From NCBI RefSeq assembly GCF_003989665.1, contig NZ_RZIJ01000039.1:1-35474 (forward strand): 35,474 bases of DNA, read 5' to 3'. Below the pieces are notes generated by a model, which was given only the letters and a program-made list of their open reading frames with translations, did no database searches and was not told the DNA's origin. The position numbers were made by a program, and so were the translations under genes. Each line of letters opens with the position of its first letter. Position 1 is the stretch's first letter. Source of the DNA: Azospirillum doebereinerae. Lineage in GTDB: Bacteria > Pseudomonadota > Alphaproteobacteria > Azospirillales > Azospirillaceae. This document shows positions 23,783 through 31,741 of this stretch, one piece after another.

Positions 23783-24976
23783 TCAGGAACCCTTGGCGGG
23801 CGCGGCCCAGCCGCGCATCGACCGCTTCACCGTCTCGGCCAGCGCGCCGCGCGTCTGGCGCCATTGCGCGTCGAGCCGCCGGCTCAGCCGGTCCGGTCCG
23901 AGCACCAGCCAGTTCATCGGCTGTTCGGCGTTGGCGAGCAGCGGCTTGTGCCCGGCCGCCGTGGACATGAAGTCGTAGCAGCCCTCGCCGCGCCTTAGGC
24001 TGTCCTCGATGGCCAGCACATGGCTCAGCAGGCCCGGTTTCAGCCGGTTGTCCTGCTCGAAGGCGAAGCCGCCCTGGTAGTTCATCACCCGGTTGCGGTG
24101 GACCATGTTGTAGAGATAGCCAATCGGCGCATCCCCGGCGCTGACGCGGCAGATGCGGATGGCGCCGCTCGGCACCCCGGCGGCGATCAGCCGCTCGTGG
24201 AAGGGGCGAAAGGCCGGGTTGGCGAAGGCCCCGGATTCGCCGCGCGCCTGCCAGCTCGCTTGGTGCAGAACCTCCATGGAGGCGAAATCGTCCAACGCCT
24301 CGGCCACGCTGCCGGCGACGCGGTAGTTCAGCTCGCCGCGCTCGCGGTAGAGGCGTTCGGCGCGGTTGACGGCGGCACGGGTGCTCTTGCCAAGCCCGGC
24401 GCGGTAGGAGGAAGCGCCGGCGGCCCGCACGCGATCCAGATCGACCCATTGGGTGGTGTCGGCCATGCGGATCTGCACGCTGTGGCCGGTCTGCGCGGCG
24501 ACCCGGCGGGCCGCGCCCTCCGCTGTGTCGGTCAGGCCGCCCAGCACCAACTCGTCGGAGCGGGTCAGCCGCTCCCCCAGCCAGCGCAGGGAGGCGGTCG
24601 TCACGGCGTCCGCGTGGCGCCGGTCGGCCAGGATGCCGTTGTATTCCATGAACAGCCGGTCGAAGATCCGGTCGCCGGTCTCGTGCAGCATCCAGCAGCG
24701 GGTGCGCAGCAGGCCGAAGCGCCAGACCACGCGCGGGCACAGCACCGCCAGCCCGACCACCACGCCGTCGCGCCGCGCGGTCAGCAGATGCGGGCGGGCG
24801 GCGGGCGGCAGCAGGGCGAGCCAATGGCCGATCCACAGCCAGGACAGGAAGAAGGACCCGTCGGCCCGCGCTTCCAGATCGCTCCAGATGGGGGCCAGAC
24901 CGTCGATGCGGTCGAGCGGGGTCAGTTGGACATCGATGGCGGCGCCGTCAGGGTCGGTCAGTGGCCGGAAGGTCAT
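23783..24976 (-). CDS. GNAT/FemAB-like acyltransferase (CelD/BcsL-type)
   Basis: 397 residues, soluble. The fold looks like the Acetyltransf_6/BioF2-like group of GNAT proteins. The first half covers the N-terminal GNAT lobe (SFFLSWLWIGHWLALLPP near residue 40). The second half has the acyl-CoA or aminoacyl-tRNA binding lobe, with the segments IGYLYNMVHRNRVMNYQGGF and KPGLLSHVLAIEDSLRRG followed by CYDFM. Relatives add amino acids or acyl groups to peptidoglycan, polysaccharide or PEP-CTERM-linked surface products. The first gene of the three-gene unit, it is followed by the ATP-grasp gene after 17 bases. The ATG at 24976 is preferred over an upstream TTG. Confidence 0.82.
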   Translation of the reverse strand: MTFRPLTDPDGAAIDVQLTPLDRIDGLAPIWSDLEARADGSFFLSWLWIGHWLALLPPAARPHLLTARRDGVVVGLAVLCPRVVWRFGLLRTRCWMLHETGDRIFDRLFMEYNGILADRRHADAVTTASLRWLGERLTRSDELVLGGLTDTAEGAARRVAAQTGHSVQIRMADTTQWVDLDRVRAAGASSYRAGLGKSTRAAVNRAERLYRERGELNYRVAGSVAEALDDFASMEVLHQASWQARGESGAFANPAFRPFHERLIAAGVPSGAIRICRVSAGDAPIGYLYNMVHRNRVMNYQGGFAFEQDNRLKPGLLSHVLAIEDSLRRGEGCYDFMSTAAGHKPLLANAEQPMNWLVLGPDRLSRRLDAQWRQTRGALAETVKRSMRGWAAPAKGS

Positions 24977-25151
24977 TGGCGCGGCGTCTCCAGAGAGGTG
25001 CGTCTCTGTCTGAAACAACGCGGCCTGTCTGGCGCCGGGTTCCTATCGCGGAGGGGATGTCCTTCGGGGCCGCCGGGGGGCTTCAGGGTGCTCCGCTTGA
25101 GCCCGCCGCTCCTTGGCGAGAGAACTTAGGAGGGATGACGGAATAGGGAGG

Positions 25152-26270
25152 TCATAGACCCCGGTAACGCCATTCCGTTCCCAGCGCCGCCGCGTCGCGG
25201 TCGCGCAGGGCCACCACCGCCTCGTGGGCGGAGGAGCGCTCGCACACCGGGTCGGCGGCGTCGGCGTCTCCCGCCAGCGCCAGGGCTTGGCAGCGGCAGC
25301 CGCCCCAATCCTCCTCCTTGTGGTCGCAGGACTGGCAGGGCTGCGGCATCCAGGCGGTGCCCCGGTAGCGGGCGAAGGCCGGGCCGTCGGTCCAGATCGC
25401 CGACAGGCTGCGGTCGAACACCGTTTCGAAGGTCAGGCCCGGAATCGTCTCCGCCGCGTGGCAGGGCAGCACGCGGCCGCGCGGGGTGACGTTCATGAAG
25501 CGCCGCGCCCAGCCGCCCATGCAGGATTTCGGGCGGCGGGCGTAATAATCGGGGACCACGTAATCGACGACGATCCGTCCGGCGAGGCCGGGCAGCCGGG
25601 CGCGCACGGCGGCGTCCATCGCCAGCAGTTGCTCGCGCGACGGCATCAGGGCGGCGCGGTTCTCCAGCGCCCAGCCGTAATACTGCACGTTGGCGATCTC
25701 GATCCGCCCGGCGCCGAGATCCATCGCCAGATCGATGAACGCGTTCACCCGTTCGATGTTGTGGCGGTGAAGCACGGCGTTGACGGTCAGCGCCAGCCCT
25801 TCGGCCACCACCATGCGGGCGACATCGAGCTTGCGCGCGTGGCCGCCGCGAAAGCCGCCGATCCGGTCGGCCCCGGCCGCTTCGGTGTCCTGGAGGCTGA
25901 TCTGGACGTGCTGCAAACCGGCGGCCTTCAACCGTTTCAGCCGGGCCTCGTCAAGCAGCACGGCCGAGGTGATGAGGTTGCTGTACAGCCCGATGCCGGT
26001 GGCGTGGGCGACCAGCTCCTCCAGATCCTTGCGGACGCAGGGCTCCCCGCCGGAGAAATGCACCTGGAGCGCCCCCACGTCGGCGGCTTCCTCCAGCACG
26101 CGGATCCAGGTCGCGGTGTCCAACTCGGCGCTCGACGGCTCGAGCGCGGTCGGGTTGGAGCAGTAGGGACAGCGCAGCGGGCAGCGGTGCGTCAGCTCCA
26201 TCAGGACCGCGAAGGGCGGGGCCGGGGCGTCGGCGCGCGTCGGCGCGAAGGCGGGCAGGGCGCAGCTCAT
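25152..26270 (-). CDS. pqqE: PqqA peptide cyclase, radical SAM protein PqqE
   Basis: Radical SAM enzyme that forms the carbon-carbon link between the Glu and Tyr side chains of PqqA, the first chemical step of PQQ synthesis. 372 residues. The SAM cluster motif is CPLRCPYC (Cys30, Cys34, Cys37). The C-terminal SPASM-type region carries further cysteines for auxiliary clusters: CMGGW near residue 250, LPCHAAE near 270, then CQSCDH and GGCRCQ near 315-330. It is the last gene of pqqABCDE and overlaps the pqqD stop by 4 bases. PqqD presents PqqA to it. No pqqF protease gene is in the window. Confidence 0.97.
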   Translation of the reverse strand: MSCALPAFAPTRADAPAPPFAVLMELTHRCPLRCPYCSNPTALEPSSAELDTATWIRVLEEAADVGALQVHFSGGEPCVRKDLEELVAHATGIGLYSNLITSAVLLDEARLKRLKAAGLQHVQISLQDTEAAGADRIGGFRGGHARKLDVARMVVAEGLALTVNAVLHRHNIERVNAFIDLAMDLGAGRIEIANVQYYGWALENRAALMPSREQLLAMDAAVRARLPGLAGRIVVDYVVPDYYARRPKSCMGGWARRFMNVTPRGRVLPCHAAETIPGLTFETVFDRSLSAIWTDGPAFARYRGTAWMPQPCQSCDHKEEDWGGCRCQALALAGDADAADPVCERSSAHEAVVALRDRDAAALGTEWRYRGL

Positions 26271-26545
26271 GTCACGAGATACCCCTTGTTGCGCAGGTCG
26301 GTCAGCAGTTCGAGAACGTCGGCGGATATTTCTTCGCGCGGGGCGTCGTATTCCGCCGCCAGCCGGTCGATGGCGATCTCCACGGCGTCTCCACCGGTGC
26401 CGGCGCGGACGACGGCGAGCGCCAGCTCGTCCAACACCAGCAGCCTTTCCGGCGCCATCAGCATCCACTGGTCGCGCAGGCGGTCGTGGCGCAGCATGAC
26501 GCCGGGGGCGAGCCGCACCCGGTCGGTTTCGGCGATCCCCGTCAC
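26267..26545 (-). CDS. pqqD: PQQ biosynthesis peptide chaperone PqqD
   Basis: Small chaperone (92 residues from GTG 26545) that binds the PqqA peptide and delivers it to PqqE. Typical segments are VRLAPGVMLRHDRLRDQWML, LLVLDELALAVV and the winged-helix end ISADVLELLTDLRNKGYLV. The GTG at 26545 fits the family length and lies at the usual start. A TTG that overlaps the pqqC stop (bases 26572-26575) would add 10 residues and give tight coupling; no ribosome site decides between them. It overlaps pqqE by 4 bases. Confidence 0.92.
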   Translation of the reverse strand: MTGIAETDRVRLAPGVMLRHDRLRDQWMLMAPERLLVLDELALAVVRAGTGGDAVEIAIDRLAAEYDAPREEISADVLELLTDLRNKGYLVT

Positions 26546-26571
26546 GGGCGCACCGCTGTCGGCGGTCCCGG

Positions 26572-27348
26572 TCAACGGCGGTACTCGGTCGGCCGCATGT
26601 CGGCGGGGACGAAGGCGCCGGGCGGGATCAGGTTCGGCGTGACGTAGGCGTGGTGCAGCGCGTCCAACTGCGCCCACAGCAGCTCCGTCTTGAAGCGCAG
26701 GGCGCGCAGGCATTGCCGCTGCTGCTCGGCGGTGCGGGCGTTCGTCAGCACGTAGTTCAGGCCGAACTCCACGTCGCGCGGCGCCTCGTCCAGCCGCTTG
26801 CGGAAATAGGAAAGGGTGCTGTCGTTGGCGAAGGCGTAGTTCTTCTCGAAGCCGGCGATGCGCTCGCGGTGGATCGAGGGGGCGAACAGCTCGGTCAGGG
26901 AGGAGGCGACGGCCTCCAGCAGCGAATGGTCGCGCACGAAGTTGACGTAGGCGTCCACCGCGTAGCGGGTCGCCGGCAGGATACCCTCCAGCGAGATCAC
27001 GTAGTCGCGGTCCAGCCCCAGCCCATCGGTCAGGCGCAGCCAGCGCTCGATGCCGCCGACCTTGCCCTCGTCCGGCTGGCCGTGGTCGTTCAGCCCGTCA
27101 TGGTCGAGCACCCGCTGCATCCAGGCGCGGCGCAGCTTGGGATCGTCCATCCGCGACATGATGGTCAGATCCTTGCGCGGGATCGACACCTGATAATAGA
27201 AGCGGTTCAGCGCCCAGGCCTGTATCTGGCCCTTCTCCAACTGGCCGCCGTGGAGCTGCTGGTGGAAGGGGTGGAGGTCGTGGTACTGCCGTTCGCCGAT
27301 GGCGTGCAGGGCGTCGCGGAAGGCGTCAACCGACAGAAACTCGCTCAT
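26572..27348 (-). CDS. pqqC: Pyrroloquinoline-quinone synthase PqqC
   Basis: Cofactor-free oxidase (EC 1.3.3.11) that catalyses the last ring closure and eight-electron oxidation to PQQ. 258 residues, all-helical, heme-oxygenase-like fold, of normal length. Strong family segments: RQYHDLHPFHQQLHGGQL near residue 20, AWALNRFYYQVSIPRKD near 45, RVLDHDG near 79, RYAVDAYVNFVRDHSLLEAV near 130 and YVLTNARTAEQQ near 200. The ATG overlaps the pqqB stop by 4 bases. pqqD follows, so this is a tight pqqABCDE operon. Confidence 0.97.
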   Translation of the reverse strand: MSEFLSVDAFRDALHAIGERQYHDLHPFHQQLHGGQLEKGQIQAWALNRFYYQVSIPRKDLTIMSRMDDPKLRRAWMQRVLDHDGLNDHGQPDEGKVGGIERWLRLTDGLGLDRDYVISLEGILPATRYAVDAYVNFVRDHSLLEAVASSLTELFAPSIHRERIAGFEKNYAFANDSTLSYFRKRLDEAPRDVEFGLNYVLTNARTAEQQRQCLRALRFKTELLWAQLDALHHAYVTPNLIPPGAFVPADMRPTEYRR

Positions 27349-28277
27349 AGCGTCAGCTCCAGCCCGTCATGGGCAATGTGCCATCCCGCCGCTTCCGCTT
27401 TCCGCCGTTCGGGCGAATCCTCCAGCAGCGCGGGGTTGGTGTTGTTGATGTGGATGTAGATCTTGGTCGCCACGTTCAGGGGGGCGAAGGCGGCGAGGCT
27501 TCCCTCCGGCCCGGACATCGCCATGTGGCCCATGCGGGCCGCCGTCTTCACCCCGGTGCCGGTGCGGACCATCTCGTCGTCGGTCCAGGTGGTGCCGTCG
27601 AACAGGACCAGCGGCGCGCCGTAGAGCCGGTCGGCCAGCCAACCGGGCAGGGCGGCGCAGCCGGGAATGTAGAACAGGCCGTCGCTGGAACCGTCGGTCG
27701 GCCGGATGCGGAGCGCGACCGTGTCCTCGGCGACCGAGCCGAAGGACGGGCCGGCGGTCTCGTCCTCCAGATAGAGCGCGACCTTGCCGGGGACGGCGAA
27801 GGCCTCGACCTCCAGCCCCAGCGGGCGGCCGTCGGCGCCGGCCGGCTGGAAGGGCGTGCCCAGGCTCATCGGGCGGCGTTGCACCAGGGCCGGATTCAGC
27901 ACGTTGAAGACGGAGTTGGCGGACAGCACGCCGTGGACGCGGGGCGTGGCGTAGACCGCGAAGGGGTGGGATTCGCGCAACGTGAGAAGCCCCGCCACAT
28001 GGTCGATGTCGGCGTTGGTCAGCACGGCGGCGGCGATGGGGTTGCCGCGCGTGGCGCCCTTCGGGTGCAGGGCGGGCGAGGCCAGCAGTTGCGCCCCCAG
28101 GTCGGGCGAGGCGTTCAGCAGGATCCAGTCATTGCCGTCGGCGCTGACCGCCAGCGAGGATTGCGTGCGCGGCTTGGCCGCCGGGTCGCCGGAACGGGCG
28201 CGGCGGCACCCCTCGCAGGCGCAGTTCCATTGCGGAAAGCCGCCGCCGGCCGCCGAGCCGAGAACGAGGATTTTCAT
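27345..28277 (-). CDS. pqqB: PQQ biosynthesis protein PqqB
   Basis: Metallo-beta-lactamase-fold protein, 310 residues, reported in the literature as a hydroxylase acting on the PQQ diamino-acid intermediate. The N-terminus (LVLGSAAGGGFPQWNCACEG) carries the cysteine cluster Cys19/Cys21/Cys24. The fold's metal motif is seen as DIDHVAGLL near residue 93. It is the first gene after a strong stem-loop following pqqA, and overlaps pqqC by 4 bases. Length and order match the family. Confidence 0.96.
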   Translation of the reverse strand: MKILVLGSAAGGGFPQWNCACEGCRRARSGDPAAKPRTQSSLAVSADGNDWILLNASPDLGAQLLASPALHPKGATRGNPIAAAVLTNADIDHVAGLLTLRESHPFAVYATPRVHGVLSANSVFNVLNPALVQRRPMSLGTPFQPAGADGRPLGLEVEAFAVPGKVALYLEDETAGPSFGSVAEDTVALRIRPTDGSSDGLFYIPGCAALPGWLADRLYGAPLVLFDGTTWTDDEMVRTGTGVKTAARMGHMAMSGPEGSLAAFAPLNVATKIYIHINNTNPALLEDSPERRKAEAAGWHIAHDGLELTL

Positions 28278-28326
28278 GGGCCGGCCTTCTGCGCGAAGAG
28301 GGGAGAGACGATCGGTTTTGTGGAAA

Positions 28327-28360
28327 GACGGACGCCGCCTTGCGGGGGGCGGCGTCCGTC
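28327..28360 (-). terminator. Strong stem-loop between pqqA and pqqB, probable attenuator
   Basis: A perfect 13-base stem (GACGGACGCCGCC at 28327-28339, GGCGGCGTCCGTC at 28348-28360) closes an 8-base loop in the 100-base gap between pqqA and pqqB. In the direction of transcription it is followed by TTTCC, not a long T-run. Such a structure would let most transcripts end after pqqA and keep PqqA in excess over PqqB-E. Confidence 0.75.
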
Positions 28361-28377
28361 GCTTCCGCCGGTCCGGC

Positions 28378-28458
28378 TTACAGCGCGGCGCAGGCGTAGG
28401 CGTTGATCTCCGTGCCGACGGCGATCTCGGTGGTCTTCGGTTTGCGCCAGGTCTTCAT
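28378..28458 (-). CDS. pqqA: PQQ precursor peptide PqqA
   Basis: 26-residue ribosomally made precursor of PQQ. The Glu17-x-x-x-Tyr21 pair (EINAY), whose side chains become the PQQ skeleton, is present. The start (MKTWRKPKTTEIAVGTEINA) is typical. GGGAGAA lies just upstream of the ATG at 28458. It leads the pqq operon, and a strong hairpin follows it. A motif shared with the pedF upstream region lies about 92 bases upstream. Confidence 0.95.
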   Translation of the reverse strand: MKTWRKPKTTEIAVGTEINAYACAAL

Positions 28459-28539
28459 CGCTTGTTCTCCCAGTGGCTGACTGTTGTGGACCAAGATGAT
28501 TGGCCGGTGGTCAGAGTAACGGGCCTGGGAGGGCGCCCG

Positions 28540-28559
28540 CCATGATACCATGGTCCAAT
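28540..28559 (-). promoter_or_regulatory. Candidate regulator site upstream of pqqA
   Basis: Minus strand ATTGGACCATGGTATCATGG, with palindromic core ACCATGGT centred at 28550.5, about 92 bases before pqqA. It closely matches a site upstream of pedF (13 of the first 14 bases). A further TGGACCA copy lies at 28487-28493 on the plus strand. The likely binder is the LuxR-type regulator encoded nearby; this is inferred. Confidence 0.42.
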
Positions 28560-28564
28560 ACCGG

Positions 28565-29131
28565 CTAGGGCGCCGGTTGTGGACCGGGCAGAGGGTTCGC
28601 GTCTTCCGTCGGCAGCCCGGCTTCCGCCCAGCCATCGACACCCGCCGGGTACCAATGCACGCGGGTGTATCCAAGCAACACCGCGCGCTTCGCCGTGTTC
28701 CATGACAGCCAGCAATCCGACAGACAATAAAACAGCAACCCGTGCGCCCGGTCGCCGCCGGTCAGCCGTTCCAGATGCCGCGCGAACCAGTCGAGCGTCG
28801 CCGGATCGGGCGCGCCCAAGCCCACGTTGGGCAGCCAGACGCTGCCGGGGATCTGGCGGAACGGCTTGGACAGCAGCCAGGGCGCGCCGGGCAACGAACT
28901 GCGGTCGAGCTTCTGGACGTAGATCGGAAGGGCTCCGCCGCGCTCCAGCAGGGCGCGCACGGCCCCGGTGTCGAGCGTGGTGGCGCCGGCGAGACCGGGC
29001 GGGGTGGGGGCGCGGTAGTCCGTCAGGCGGAAGCCCGCCGGCTCCTCCACCGGAATCTCCGGCGGGGCGGCGCGAAGCGGCGCCGCCAGGAGCAGCCCGG
29101 CGGCGAGCAGGGTCGCGAGGATCGGTGTCAT
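28565..29131 (-). CDS. PQQ-dependent catabolism-associated CXXCW motif protein
   Basis: 188 residues with a signal peptide (hydrophobic 4-21, APLRAA), so periplasmic. The domain looks rhodanese-like, ending in the family motif YCLSDCWLSWNTAKRA. The family is found beside PQQ-dependent alcohol oxidation genes and has an unknown role, possibly redox or maturation. The motif seen here is C-L-S-D-C-W. It lies between the LuxR-type regulator (51 bases away) and pqqA, on the same strand, which fits the PQQ context. The pqqA motif starts just after its stop codon. Confidence 0.87.
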   Translation of the reverse strand: MTPILATLLAAGLLLAAPLRAAPPEIPVEEPAGFRLTDYRAPTPPGLAGATTLDTGAVRALLERGGALPIYVQKLDRSSLPGAPWLLSKPFRQIPGSVWLPNVGLGAPDPATLDWFARHLERLTGGDRAHGLLFYCLSDCWLSWNTAKRAVLLGYTRVHWYPAGVDGWAEAGLPTEDANPLPGPQPAP

Positions 29132-29182
29132 CGGATGGTCCCGTGGAAGGGGTGGTCCTGGGGCGGGCGTTCCCGCCGGCCC

Positions 29183-29848
29183 TCAGCGCCGCCCCGTCAG
29201 CGCCCGGTTGGCCAGCACCCGGTTGGCGATGACCACCGCCTGGGTCCGGCTGTAGACCTTCAGCTTTTGCAGGATGGCGGAGACATGCGCCTTCACCGTG
29301 GTTTCGGTGATGCTGAGGTCGAAGGCGATTTCCTTGTTCAGCTTGCCGGTGCCGAGCATTTCCAGCACCCTCAGCTGCTGCGCGGTCAGGGTGGCGATGC
29401 GGCGCGCGATGTCGGCGGTCTCCGCATCCTCGGCATCCTCCGCGCAAGCATCGTCCTCGGCCTGCGGGGGGAGGTAGACCTCGCCGTTCAGAATCTGGCG
29501 CAACGCCGCCGCGATGGCGTCGCGCGGGGTGGATTTTGGGATGAAGCCGGCGGCCCCGCTCTCGATGGCCTCGCGGACCATGCGACGCTCCTCATGCGCC
29601 GAGACGACCACGACCGGCGTGGCGGGAAAGCGCTGGCGCAGGGTGCGCAGGCCGCCCAGCCCGTTCATGCCGGGCATGTTCACGTCGAGAAGGACCAGAT
29701 CCAGATCGCCGCGCTCCTCCAGCGTCCGCATCACGGCGTCCAGCCCGTCGGCCTCCGTCACGTCGGTGGCTTGGCAGGAATAGAGCACCGCGTTGCGCAG
29801 GGCGTCGCGCACCATCGGGTGGTCGTCGGCGATCAGGATCCGGGTCAT
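29183..29848 (-). CDS. LuxR/NarL-family response regulator
   Basis: 221 residues. The receiver domain (1-125) has the acidic pair Asp8/Asp9, the phospho-acceptor Asp55 (LLDVNMPG), the Ser/Thr near 82 and Lys near 104 (PKSTPR). The LuxR-type helix-turn-helix spans about 152-212 (LNKEIAFDLSITETTVKAHV). Comparable regulators control PQQ-alcohol dehydrogenase genes in pseudomonads (for example ExaE-like and AgmR-like), and the gene sits between pedF and the CXXCW and pqq genes on the same strand. A partner kinase is not adjacent. A matching motif precedes both pedF and pqqA, so it may regulate both. The ATG at 29848 is the only natural start. Confidence 0.92.
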   Translation of the reverse strand: MTRILIADDHPMVRDALRNAVLYSCQATDVTEADGLDAVMRTLEERGDLDLVLLDVNMPGMNGLGGLRTLRQRFPATPVVVVSAHEERRMVREAIESGAAGFIPKSTPRDAIAAALRQILNGEVYLPPQAEDDACAEDAEDAETADIARRIATLTAQQLRVLEMLGTGKLNKEIAFDLSITETTVKAHVSAILQKLKVYSRTQAVVIANRVLANRALTGRR

Positions 29849-30007
29849 GGCCTGCGGCTCCCATGGAGGCGGCGGAGGGCGTGTTCGGTTGGGAGCTTGC
29901 CCGATGATGGAAGACACCCCATCGCCAGTGTGGCAGAAGCGCTCGTGGCGCGGCAACCGCTACGATGGGCGGATTGTTAGGTGTGCGAACGTGTCGCAGG
30001 CCGGGCG

Positions 30008-30463
30008 TCAGTCGGCGTGGACGGTTTCCAGCCAGCTGCGGATCGCCCACAGCGCCTCCTGGCCCAGCGCCTCGCCGAAACGCGGCATGTAGGTGACGCC
30101 GTTGCGGACCGATCCGTTGATGACGCGCTCCTTGAACCATTCGTCGCCGCTGTCCCCGGCCTCCAGATAGCGCAGATCGGGGGCGATGCCGCCGGACACC
30201 GCGCCCAGCCCATGGCAGCGCGCGCAGTTCTGGTTGAAGGCCGAGGCGCCGATCTCGATGGCGCGGGAATTGCCGCGGAAGGGGTTCGCATCCTTCCAGG
30301 TCTCGCCCAGCTTGTCGAGGCCGGTGGTGTCCACCGGCTGCGGGGTCATGTCGCCATGGGCGAAAGCGGGGGCGGAAGCGGCGACGCCGGCGAGCGCGAG
30401 GCCGGCGAGGACGAGCGCGCGCAGGCGGCGGTTGGTGCGGCGGTTGGTGCGGGCGAGCGGCAT
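30008..30463 (-). CDS. pedF: Cytochrome c550 of the PedF type
   Basis: 151 residues with a basic N-terminus and signal peptide (cleavage near AFA/HG, 35/36), so periplasmic. One c-type heme: Cys80-A-R-Cys83-His84, with the likely axial Met126 in YMPRFG. The family pattern QNCARCHGLGAVSGGIAPDL and the ending WAIRSWLETVH fit the PedF group, electron acceptors of PQQ-dependent ethanol dehydrogenases. The dehydrogenase itself is absent from the window. A motif shared with pqqA lies about 97 bases upstream. Confidence 0.92.
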   Translation of the reverse strand: MPLARTNRRTNRRLRALVLAGLALAGVAASAPAFAHGDMTPQPVDTTGLDKLGETWKDANPFRGNSRAIEIGASAFNQNCARCHGLGAVSGGIAPDLRYLEAGDSGDEWFKERVINGSVRNGVTYMPRFGEALGQEALWAIRSWLETVHAD

Positions 30464-30551
30464 TGGGCGATCCTCATCCTAGGCAACGGTGTCGCCCGGC
30501 TTGTGCGGGCTGTGTTGCGGTGGAGGATACCCATCGTTCGGACGCGCAATA

Positions 30552-30571
30552 ATTGGACGATGGTACAAGGA
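30552..30571 (+). promoter_or_regulatory. Candidate regulator site upstream of pedF
   Basis: Plus strand ATTGGACGATGGTACAAGGA, with the imperfect palindrome TTGGAC-N4-GTACAA centred at 30560.5, about 97 bases before pedF. It is a near copy of the pqqA site in the opposite orientation. A common regulator, likely the LuxR-type protein encoded between them, is inferred. Confidence 0.42.
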
Positions 30572-30601
30572 TCGGGGTGGGGCGCTGGACCGCCCTCTTG
30601 G

Positions 30602-31498
30602 TCAATGGTCGGATGACGGTTGCGGCAGGTCGGAGGAGGGGGCCGGCGCGCGGCTGGCGTTGACGGCGGCCTTGACCTTGGCGAGGTGCTGGACGGCGGG
30701 ATCGCCCAGCCGCAGGGCAACGCCGGTGGACAGCACGTCGATCAACGTCAGATGGACCAATCGCGAGGCCATCGGCGTGTACATCTCGGTGTCCTCGACC
30801 GGCTGGCTGGGGATGGCGACGCTGGCGATCCGGGCCAGCGCGGAGTCGGGCGCCGTGACCGCCACCACCGCCGTGCCCTGCGCCCGCGCGGCGGCGGCCA
30901 GATCGTTGACGGCGCCGCTGCGCCCGGTGTTGGAAATGGCGAGCAGGACCCCGCGCTCTCCCAGATTGAGCAGCAGCATGCGGGCCAGAATCGGGTCGGA
31001 GCAGGCCTGCGCGTCGGCCCCGAAGCGCAACAGCTTGTGCGCGGCGTCCTGCGCCAGCGCCCCCGACGCGCCGGCTCCCACGCAGAGCACGCGCGGCGCG
31101 TCGGCCAGCAGGGCGATGGCCGACGCCAGCGCGGATTCGTCGAGCAGGGCGGCGGCGGCGGTCAGAGCGGCGGCGCTCGATGAAAAGATTTTTCGCGCCA
31201 ACGTGCCGACACCGTCTTCGGGCGCGACATCCTGGCTGACATAGGGTGTTCCGCCGCTGCGGGCTTGGCACTCGGCCAATCGCAGCTTGAAATCCGGGAA
31301 GCCGGCGCAGCCGACGCTTCGGCAGAAACGGACAACGGTCGCCTCGCTGACGCCGGCGCTGTGGGCGAGGGTGGTGACGTTCTGCTCCAGCACCGCGCGC
31401 GGCTCGGCCAGCACCAGGGCGGCAACCTGCGCCTCCGATTTCTTCAGGCCGGAACGCAGGCGGCGGATGTCGTCGAGAATGTCGATGGAGCGGGACAT
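30602..31498 (-). CDS. hexR: HexR-like transcriptional regulator, RpiR family
   Basis: 298 residues. The N-terminal helix-turn-helix spans about 35-70 (VTTLAHSAGVSEATVVRFCR). A SIS sugar-phosphate binding domain spans about 120-255 (VLCVGAGASGALAQDAAHKL and ISNTGRSGAVNDL). HexR proteins repress Entner-Doudoroff genes and are relieved by 2-keto-3-deoxy-6-phosphogluconate. The gene is divergent from edd, with zwf after it, which fits that role exactly. The ATG at 31498 gives the usual family length. No eda or pgl gene is in the window. Confidence 0.9.
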   Translation of the reverse strand: MSRSIDILDDIRRLRSGLKKSEAQVAALVLAEPRAVLEQNVTTLAHSAGVSEATVVRFCRSVGCAGFPDFKLRLAECQARSGGTPYVSQDVAPEDGVGTLARKIFSSSAAALTAAAALLDESALASAIALLADAPRVLCVGAGASGALAQDAAHKLLRFGADAQACSDPILARMLLLNLGERGVLLAISNTGRSGAVNDLAAAARAQGTAVVAVTAPDSALARIASVAIPSQPVEDTEMYTPMASRLVHLTLIDVLSTGVALRLGDPAVQHLAKVKAAVNASRAPAPSSDLPQPSSDH

Positions 31499-31631
31499 GC
31501 CGTGGATTATGGCGAATTTTTTCTCCAAATGCGAGAGTGAGGAGATTGTTTGGTGAATTCTGTCGGGGATGAGCACGGACGAGACGGCTCCGGATCAAGG
31601 CCGTGCCAGTTCATCCCTTTGAGATAAAACA

Positions 31632-31651
31632 TAAATTTTCCAGGAATTTTA
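31632..31651. promoter_or_regulatory. Possible HexR operator 1
   Basis: TAAATTTTCCAGGAATTTTA is a near-palindrome with core TTCCAGGAA, about midway between hexR and edd. The symmetry suits an RpiR-family dimer. The consensus for this lineage was not checked. Confidence 0.33.
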
Positions 31652-31741
31652 CCGATCCGTGTGCGTTCCCGCTCGAATCCATGCTCGTCCGTGTCAAAAG
31701 GATTGTCTGTCGCCCGCGATGCCCTGCACAGCTGCCGACCT

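Noticed and set aside
29984..29998. Hairpin TGCGA-N5-TCGCA after pedF as a terminator
   Set aside because: Only 5 pairs and no T-run, too weak to call.
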